A DNA stretch of 48,329 nucleotides, from positions 1-48,329 of the IMG/VR virus record IMGVR_UViG_3300030451_006500, one strand, 5' to 3'. The position numbers and the translations under genes are program-made. Positions 28,401 to 34,400 of this stretch are shown in pieces (the first letter of the stretch is position 1; each line of letters starts with the position of its first letter). The notes below the pieces were generated by a model. It did no database searches. It was not told where the DNA came from and saw only the letters and a list, made by a program, of their open reading frames with translations. This stretch comes from a virus.

Positions 28401-30445
28401 CCACCATCCACAAGAGTTTCGATTCTCTTCGTAGTGTTATAGTACAATTCAACAGCGGCATCATCTAAACATTTTACATTCCAATCTCCACCCTTATCTT
28501 TAAATCCAATATTATCACTATTATCAGCAAATATTTTTCCTCTTACTGTATTATCATTAGTTGATAAATCTATTGTTGAATCTGTTCCAGTTCCATATAC
28601 AGTGACACCTAGTCCAGATGTTTCAAATCTAGGTAAAAAATCATGATATAATTTAACTGATCCATTATCATTTGCTTCAAGATATGGTTCATTACCATCC
28701 TTATTTCTAAGAATTAACTTGTCTGCTCCAATTGCTAAAGTACCAGCTACACCTGCTCTTGTATCTCTAATTATCGACTCACTACCACTACTCTTGATTT
28801 CTAAAGTCTGACTAAATCCCATTAGGATTCTTGTGTCATCAGAGAACCATAAGTAGTTATTTGCTTTCGCCCAAATCGCAAATGGTGTGCCACCATTTCC
28901 TGCACCTGTGCCTGTACCTTCAAATGTTGTTAGACTACCTTTAAATTCTGCGTTACCACTAAGTGTAGTAATACCAGATACATTTAAATCATCTAATTCT
29001 GTATGACCATCTACATCTAAATCTCCATCAATATCTACATCATCAAGATTTGCAATTCCATCTACGTCTAAATCACCATTTGCATCTATATTATTAGTAA
29101 ATGTAGAGAAACCAGTGACACTTAGATTAGTGGTATCTAATTTTCCGAAAATTGTTACACCAACACCTGATGTTTCCAATCTCTTTGAATTATTCCAATA
29201 TAATTCCACACCTTGATTTTTCTTTGCTCGAAGCATTGTCTTAGAATTATCAGATGTCAATTTGATGGAAAATCCATTTGTATCAAGATTTAAATTACCT
29301 TGTCCAGTATCTTGAATATAACTCTGATCTGAGGAATGATATATTTTTAAATCTTCACCCTCACCAAACATGGCTTGAACATCGTCACCAAATGTTAACT
29401 TATTCAGTGACTTATCAAAAAGTATGTTATTGCCATTATTAGTGATAAATTTAACATCATCATTAAAAGTTGATATACCAGCATCTACATTTAATCCAGC
29501 ACTATCAATATCAATACCTGATCTTGCAGTTATAATTCCTATTGCATCAACGTTAGTTACATCTTCATAAGTTAATGTCCCTGCGATTGACACATTTTTC
29601 TCAAATACCACATCATCAACAAATGTTGCAATACCTGTAAACCTAGATTCACCTAGAACATCTAATAATCTATCAGGTTGTGTTGATCCAATACCTATAC
29701 GATTGTTTGTAAAATCAAAAACAAAATTAGGAGCACCCCCAAGTAATCCTGTTGCATCATGGAATTGAACTTGAGTAAATGTTCCAGCAGCACCAGTTTC
29801 AACACTATTATTATCGATCCATCTAACACCACCTGTAGCAGTTTTAATTAATAAATCACCTGGATTTCCTGGTTGATTATCTTCACCATATATTGTTTTA
29901 TCTAACTTAACATTTCCAACGACATGTAAATTTTGAGTGGGATTTGAAGTGCCGATACCAACTGAACCAATACCTATACTATTATCAAAAGTAAAATAAG
30001 GTGATGTTGCAAATTCACCATCATTATTAAATATAACTCCATGATTTTCACCTGGTGCAGAAACGGTAACAGTTATAGCAGTACCAGCTGACCCATCTGG
30101 ATTAATATAACCAAGAACACTTACCGCAGCTCCTACAAAATCAACGTCTGTAATACTATTAATACCTAAATTAGGATTGGCATTAGTTCTTGGAACAATT
30201 AAACCTTCATCTCTAAACGTAAGAGAACCTGGAATTATACCACCACCAACAGGAACCCAAAATCTTTCACCTGGTCTCTCAATAAAAGAAACAATCTGAT
30301 ATTGCGTACCAGACGGTAGGGGATCAAATTCGGGAGGATCACCTATATTAGGTTCTGTCTGTTCTAACCCAAGGAACTGATATCTATCTGTCGTTAATGA
30401 TCCTTGCGGAGTTCTTTTGACTCTGCCACTTAAATACTTTGGCAT
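22415..30445 (-). CDS. Giant tail fibre with DLDVDG repeats and S74 chaperone (2676 aa)
   Basis: A distinct N-terminal domain (MPKYLSGRVKRTPQGSLTTD to about residue 150, with FIERPGERFWVPVGGGIIPG) is likely the attachment end. The shaft contains GIGT..P...LDV repeats, many (D/N)GDLDVDGHTELD repeats, (T/S)SGVGVTVYG segments and four copies of the LTYEDVTN module. It ends with an S74 chaperone of about 90 residues: Ser2588 in SLSDRRYKTNI, GVIADNVLEVLPEIV and a C-terminal coiled coil. The DRRYK form keeps the conserved Arg. It shares long cassettes with the 3803-residue protein, so the two are paralogues over much of the shaft but differ at both ends. I infer a second, separate trimeric fibre. 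Confidence 0.88.
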   Translation of the reverse strand: MPKYLSGRVKRTPQGSLTTDRYQFLGLEQTEPNIGDPPEFDPLPSGTQYQIVSFIERPGERFWVPVGGGIIPGSLTFRDEGLIVPRTNANPNLGINSITDVDFVGAAVSVLGYINPDGSAGTAITVTVSAPGENHGVIFNNDGEFATSPYFTFDNSIGIGSVGIGTSNPTQNLHVVGNVKLDKTIYGEDNQPGNPGDLLIKTATGGVRWIDNNSVETGAAGTFTQVQFHDATGLLGGAPNFVFDFTNNRIGIGSTQPDRLLDVLGESRFTGIATFVDDVVFEKNVSIAGTLTYEDVTNVDAIGIITARSGIDIDSAGLNVDAGISTFNDDVKFITNNGNNILFDKSLNKLTFGDDVQAMFGEGEDLKIYHSSDQSYIQDTGQGNLNLDTNGFSIKLTSDNSKTMLRAKKNQGVELYWNNSKRLETSGVGVTIFGKLDTTNLSVTGFSTFTNNIDANGDLDVDGIANLDDVDIDGDLDVDGHTELDDLNVSGITTLSGNAEFKGSLTTFEGTGTGAGNGGTPFAIWAKANNYLWFSDDTRILMGFSQTLEIKSSGSESIIRDTRAGVAGTLAIGADKLILRNKDGNEPYLEANDNGSVKLYHDFLPRFETSGLGVTVYGTGTDSTIDLSTNDNTVRGKIFADNSDNIGFKDKGGDWNVKCLDDAAVELYYNTTKRIETLVDGGKVTGNLEITEKVGIGTNNPVRPLHILDTDCRIRLEDAGFATDVELQNVSGDAVLTTNGASNLRLQTDNQERLRITSTGRVGIGTENPNAKLDVNVGSSVTAFNVEGTEGQLFSVTNNLSSGSIFAVNDISGTPSINVDADGTIQLAPFLANDKIGIGTTNPQSKLDVSGDTRLGDLFVTGISTFSGAVGIADSIFHVGDTDTQINFGTNEIKFDTAGNERVRIDSTGDLLPGDNEQQDLGGGTLRWNTLYVKDINASGGSIVVDNYETNNLKVSGLSTFVGFAEFQGSVSIAGTLTYEDVTNIDAIGIVTARSGIDITSGGLNVVGITTVDDLDVNGDLDVDGHTELDNVNISGITTVNDLDVNGDLDVDGHTELDNLNVAGVSTFNDDVDFIGVPVGSAQTSIQFHKGNGTNQNLDALRLYESTKLNVGAGATGGFVMQGNYNGAGPTYNSYILTRGDNFFIDGGQSTAIKIRTQFARDAIIANSDNGGSGTVELYHSSGGTATKRLETSGVGVTVYDQLDTTHLNVSGVSTFSDNVFVGTGATVGFGTTVFFATGSTGIRFAPEGGVISWAHGPTHGTNVTSFGYVLDSAFDYLDDVFWILDQSSRFQISSSGVIQLGSESGAGVWLRADSTSTRLYHSGHYTSLASDIRLETSGLGVTVYGTVDATQLNASGIITSTGADINGDLDVDGRSELDITNISETLNVSGISTFEDNVKILGALEIQSVAPTLVFNDTTGTPDYKIRKQDGNFIIMETTQTNDTEYRLSIRNGGLVDIPGDLNVDGNVSIGGTLTYEDVTNVDAIGLVTARNGIHVISQGIVVNGSSNNSASTNANDVVVGTINDVNTGISILGNASTGVGRIMFSDGVGSFNQGSIEYRHADDSMRFSTATQEDRLTLLGNGKVGIGTDDLLTKLDVLEQSTDTYGDGVARFRYIDTDDTGGGSPDLHFEAKFKPGHSYFKSFVSAGSTDFLIVDADNNSNRPSFAVEGAGGTNKILTAMSAGNIGIGSANPAYTLDFGESSSTIRLVSENDGTAIRVGSGGGANDVTLLRVDGATPNHDGESNDGANGFSIKYMGSRTNNDNSLSIFGDQGTGSPQVEAVTILQDGKVGIASAIPAAKLDVRGDINFQNNMLISNNGGTSNIDHIWHDDNSNYGTGGTWNFVSDGTAKQVGNSSIQIGFLKSSGGGHLLGNVGVGTTSPYYKFQVNFNNANTSLSGGGGGNWGGNGIRIENDNTTTGAMALAHFRVHDADWHIGNKYVSANTSDFVFNHEGSEKLRIDSNGRFGFGTGSGIDERGHVQVSSGNCRIKLETGSTDVAGLVLQTSAIRFDVQAQNNFFQIYDNTASAERLRINSSGDFLPGGASQDLGSSTNKWDVVYANEFVGEINTIQENLVTGNLFVTGISTFVGVATFHTIGIGTDPSLFLADDLVVGDGQGSRGLTINSDGTTGRILFADGSTGDDRKRGEITYDHSSDSLNFYTNAFGTPRISIKQGGNVEIDRNLDVDGHTELDSLNVSGISTFEEARFADDKKLKFGNDIDLQIYHFSATNNNFISAANNADLTISAREVELMNQNHSSYYFKGAETGSIVYHNNAERLTTTSDGVIVTGIITASSANFIGNVSIGGTLTYEDVTNVDAIGLVTARNGIHVLANGIDVVGVSTFDDKVGIGNTVPNATLEVNGPIKTNAGSYTSPHPSGDTLSDAALVIPPNSGIYVEHPVSNLGRYTRNLIKNENAVIEIGTEGTGYINEVRVLPGTSGFFSVYNNADEAFRVDSNGRVGIGSENPAYTLDFGESASTIRLNGGGNGTAIRMGAGGSGNDFTLIRVDGATDDHDGESNDSNYGFSLKYMGSRTGNNNSFSLFADNSEGTQFEAITVLQDGKVGVKATSPSYELEVNGTVAATNFDSLSDRRYKTNIQVIENPIEKIMKIDGVSFNWKETNQPSLGVIADNVLEVLPEIVSGEDTKSVNYNGLIGLLIETVKDQQKQIDELRGLLDK
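22416..22423 (-). promoter_or_regulatory. Late-promoter-like GATAAATA upstream of the 3803-aa fibre
   Basis: Minus strand GATAAATAA contains the stop codon of the 2676-residue gene and lies about 39 nt upstream of the next ATG at 22377. The 37-nt gap is longer than most in this operon, which supports a promoter there. Confidence 0.42.
22418..22690 (-). other. S74 intramolecular chaperone domain of the 2676-aa fibre
   Basis: Codons for about residues 2586-2676. It contains SDRRYKTNI, the GVIADNV core with LPEIV, and a closing helix rich in Gln, Lys and Glu. Predicted cleavage is before Ser2588. Confidence 0.83.
27268..27427 (-). repeat. 84-bp tandem repeat (28-residue fibre repeat)
   Basis: Two adjacent near-identical copies with an 84-bp period encode ITTV(D/N)DLDVNGDLDVDG followed by HTELDN(V/L)N(I/V)(S/A)G. 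Related degenerate copies lie at about 28975-29060. This looks like recent tandem duplication in the shaft. Confidence 0.8.
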
Positions 30446-30447
30446 GA

Positions 30448-31452
30448 TTATGAGGTACTATTCTCCAAGATGCTACAAATAAATTCCATTTGTAAAGGTC
30501 CGACTAATCCACCCGTAGTCGTGACTCCAACATTTACTGCGAAAATTAGATTATTTCCTGTAAAAGTTGTAACACCAACGGTAGTACTATTATTTGCAGG
30601 ATCTGTTGGTCTAGGATATGATTGCTCTTTTAAATAATTGTCTTGTGAACATGTAAAAAATATAGAATTATTTGTAAATCTAATAGTGTCATTTGTTCCT
30701 AAATTATGCGGTGCTGCTGTAGTCACTGAAAGTATACCTGTGACAGCATCATAATTAGTTCCTTTGGTAGGTGTTAATGTGTCACCTGCGGTTGCAGCAC
30801 CATTTGAATCCACAACAACTGTCATTGCATTGGCATTTGATCGAACAAATCTATGAAAAGATGGTCTAAAAGTATGTGGTAAACTATTAACTATTCCTGT
30901 GTTTGTCTCAAAAGATTTGTTATCTATGATTCTATCAATTGTAAATGCCGCTTGAGGAGCTGGGAATATTGAACTTGTTATACCTGCAGTCGATGGACAT
31001 GTGAATGCAATTCCTGCCATCGTAATTTGATCATCTACACTAAATCCATGAGGATCTAAAGTCGTAACGGTTGTTAATCCTGTATTACTGGTGTAGGTGA
31101 CATCATTTATTGTCGTGATTCCTGATTGATTACCACTTATAATTAATGAATCAGATATTAATGCTGTCCTTTCTAAAACTAATCTACCATCTATTAAAAC
31201 TAAAGCATCATTTGGTGGAATTTCTCCATCTTTTATAATACGATTATTTCTTACATTCCCTATAGTTCTTGTTGCAACACTTACTCGACGATGAGTGAAG
31301 GTAACACTAGGAGTTGTATTTACTCCAACATTAGATACTTGTGCATATAGCACAATCGCAGATGTTCCAACAGGAGCTTTGTAAATATCCTGTTGACCAG
31401 GTGCGACTGGAACAGCAATTGTCAAAAATTTATTTAGTGGTGCTATTGCCAT
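30448..31452 (-). CDS. Virion structural protein with HGFS and SYPR/DP domains (334 aa)
   Basis: An N-terminal domain (about 1-110, PLNKFLTIAVPVAPGQQDIY; later INDVTYTSNTGLTT) is followed by two related modules common in marine phage structural proteins. The first has DPHGFSVDDQITMAGIAFTC with a GITSSIFP motif and an HTF ending. The second, about 230-310, has APHNLGTNDTIRFTNNSIFF, TCSQDN and SYPRPTDPAN. The second module is homologous to three copies in the adjacent 1882-residue protein. The gene lies between two giant fibres with gaps of 2 nt or less on both sides. It may link fibres to the baseplate, but I do not recognise a characterised homologue. Confidence 0.75.
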   Translation of the reverse strand: MAIAPLNKFLTIAVPVAPGQQDIYKAPVGTSAIVLYAQVSNVGVNTTPSVTFTHRRVSVATRTIGNVRNNRIIKDGEIPPNDALVLIDGRLVLERTALISDSLIISGNQSGITTINDVTYTSNTGLTTVTTLDPHGFSVDDQITMAGIAFTCPSTAGITSSIFPAPQAAFTIDRIIDNKSFETNTGIVNSLPHTFRPSFHRFVRSNANAMTVVVDSNGAATAGDTLTPTKGTNYDAVTGILSVTTAAPHNLGTNDTIRFTNNSIFFTCSQDNYLKEQSYPRPTDPANNSTTVGVTTFTGNNLIFAVNVGVTTTGGLVGPLQMEFICSILENSTS

Positions 31453-31453
31453 A

Positions 31454-34400
31454 TTATCTTAGTGCTAATATTAACGGTGTGACTTGTGCTTGAATTGATC
31501 TGCTAAAGTCTCTTCCAGAAATACTTGAAGTTGTTTGGTTAATTTGTAAACCCTGACCAATATCAAAATTACCTTGCTGATCTGTAGATGTAAATGGAAT
31601 TTGTGCTCCATCTTTAGCTACGATTTCATTTGCCTTTATCGGAATTGCACCTTGTAGGGGTGTCGATATATTTATGTCTGTACCAGCACCAACATATTCA
31701 AATGAGTGAGAACTTGTTAGAATACGACTGATTCTTTGTAGAGAAAAGGGATCGTCTGGGAATAGTTCATATGGAATAAATTCATTAAATGTTATGGTAG
31801 TTATTCCTGCTGGTTCTCTATTTGCTCCAACATTTACTGTGATAGTATTATTTGTTCTTGAATCAATATTAATTGCAGTATCATAAAAAGGATCACTGGG
31901 ACGAGGATATGAATGTTGAGATGAAAAATTATCTTTTGCACATGTAAAAGTTAATGATCCGTTTGCAATCTTAATACTTGTGTCTTGAGTCAATGTATTA
32001 GATCCAATTGTTAAAACCAACACACCCGTATTATTTTCGTAACTTGCATTCGTTACATCATGATTAACTATTGGTGATGCCCCAACATTAACTGTAAATG
32101 TATTTGTAGTTGGATTTGTAATTGCAAGAGTTTGTCCTGATGCAGGGTCAGTAGACCTCGGATAACTATGTTCAGTGGCATTATTATCCATTGCACAAGT
32201 AAATTTTAATGCGTTATCCGCAATCGTAACCGTATTAGATGCTGTTAAATTATGAGAACTAGATGTAATGACAAGTTCTCCTGTGCTAGGTGTATATACT
32301 GCATTTGTAATTGCATTTGGTAAGTTACCGACATTACTTGTAACACCATTTGGCACAGCAGATACAAATGTATGTGTATAGTCACCACCAGACTGAACTG
32401 CATTACTTGCTGTCCCACCTACGTAATTATGAGCACCTGATGCAATATAATTTTCAGTAGCAGATTCAACTGTGAAGAATATTGGACTCATAACAGCAGT
32501 TGCAAGTCCAGTATTACCTTCAATATCAACAATAATATTTTGACCAGAAAGATAATTCCTACCCTGTGCAATTACATTTACGCCAACAAGAAATCCTCTC
32601 GCATCTATGTCTGCAGTTGCTTCTGCAATAACACCTTGAGGACCTTTTGGTTCCACTTCACCATCAGCATCACGTATTAGTACACTCGGTGGATCAATCG
32701 CACTAAATCCTGACAAATCATTTCCTGTCGCAATCAAATTAACTGATTCTAACTGTTGAAGTGGTGCTGTAATTCTTCCATCTGCATCAATCCCAGTAGT
32801 GACACCTGTGGTATTTACATCTGGATAATTATCAAGATCTATTCTGAAGAATAATGCTTGACCATCAAAAGGTCTTCTAGATACACCATTTAAATCAAAA
32901 ACATCAGCACATACAACAGTATCCTGCCCTTCAGCATTTGTGCTCGCAATTATATTTCCAGTAGGATCTGTATTACTTACAATTCCAGTAAATTGTGTTG
33001 AACCTAAACCAACAGCAACCAAACCAAAATTACCAAATGAAGAGTTTGAGTTTGTTAAATCACACTGTGCACCACTTGATGCAAATATTCCAATATCACA
33101 ACTAATTGTAAATATTGAAACTAACTGAGCATATCCATTATTTGTAAGAGAAACACCTATTCCATTTTCATTGTATTGTGTATAAGAGTCTACCACCATA
33201 GATTTCAAATCACCACCAACTGTCGAAGCAGTTGCATTATCACCATCAACTTTTAATCCAATACTATCAGTCATAAAGTTAGTACAGTTTCTTACATATG
33301 GTGACCTCCATCTACCACTTGGTCCTTCAGTTGCAGGTCCAAATTCTGTATATCCAGTAACTGCCTGAAAATCTTTTCCAGCGTTTACACTTGCTTGAGT
33401 TGGTGGAAATGCAACACATGCTGCCCCTGCATGAGAAACTCCAACATTTGATCCACCAAAGTTAAGGTTTTCTATTAAACATCCTCTTCTCACATGGAAG
33501 ACATCCTTGTCCTTATTTTTTGACTGTACAGTCACCAATCGAAGATCTTCACCTGTAATTGAAACATCAGTTCTTAAACCAATTGGATTATCTTCAATGT
33601 ACAAACCTGGTCTAATTTTAATCGTATCTGTTTCAACTGCGATTGAAGCTGCTGCACCAATCGTCGCCTTGGCATCACCTTCAAGTAATCCACTATTACT
33701 ATCAGATCCACTCTTAGAAACCCATATAGTTCTCTTTGTTTGAACACCAGAAGGTCTCCATGAAACACCAGCACCAACTGATGCCAATCGATAATCACTT
33801 TTAACATATTGACCTGATGAATGATATACACCATTAGATGCTGTAATGAACGTATGTGAATTGCCAGAGGCAAGTCCACCATCACCAACATTTACTTCAA
33901 ATGTATCATCAGTTTTATTAGAAATAACTAACCATCTTCCACTTGCAGGATCTTTTCCTCTTGGATATGTTTGAGTTCCACCATTACCATAATTACAAGA
34001 AAAAGTGAGAGTATTATCAGGAATCTGTATCGAATCACCGTTTGAAAATCCATGTCCAGCAATTGTAATTTGCAATAAACCATTCGCTGCATTATATGTT
34101 GCATCTGTTATAGTATTAGATAATGTTGATGAAACTGTAGTTCCAATATCATCATTTTGATCTTTTACAGTGCTATCTAAATCTACTGTTCCTTGGAACG
34201 TCGAGACACCAACAACATTTAATGTCTCAGAAATATTAGTAATATCTAATTCGGAACGACCATCTACATCTAAGTCTTGAGTGATGGTTGCAGTACCAGC
34301 AATGCTTACATTAGCATTAGCATCTACATCTCCAGTAAATGTGGATAAACCACTTACTTGAAGAGTATCTGTTTCAACATGTCCTGTTACGTCAATACCA

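Noticed and set aside
10966-30445. Dispersed short repeats as a CRISPR array or mobile element
   Set aside because: All repeats lie in frame within long coding sequences and translate to fibre-shaft motifs; no transposase, inverted termini or unique spacers are present.
33574-33891. 105-residue minus-strand frame inside the 1882-residue gene
   Set aside because: It is an out-of-frame reading of the beta-helix segment; the main frame has clear motifs and no interruption.
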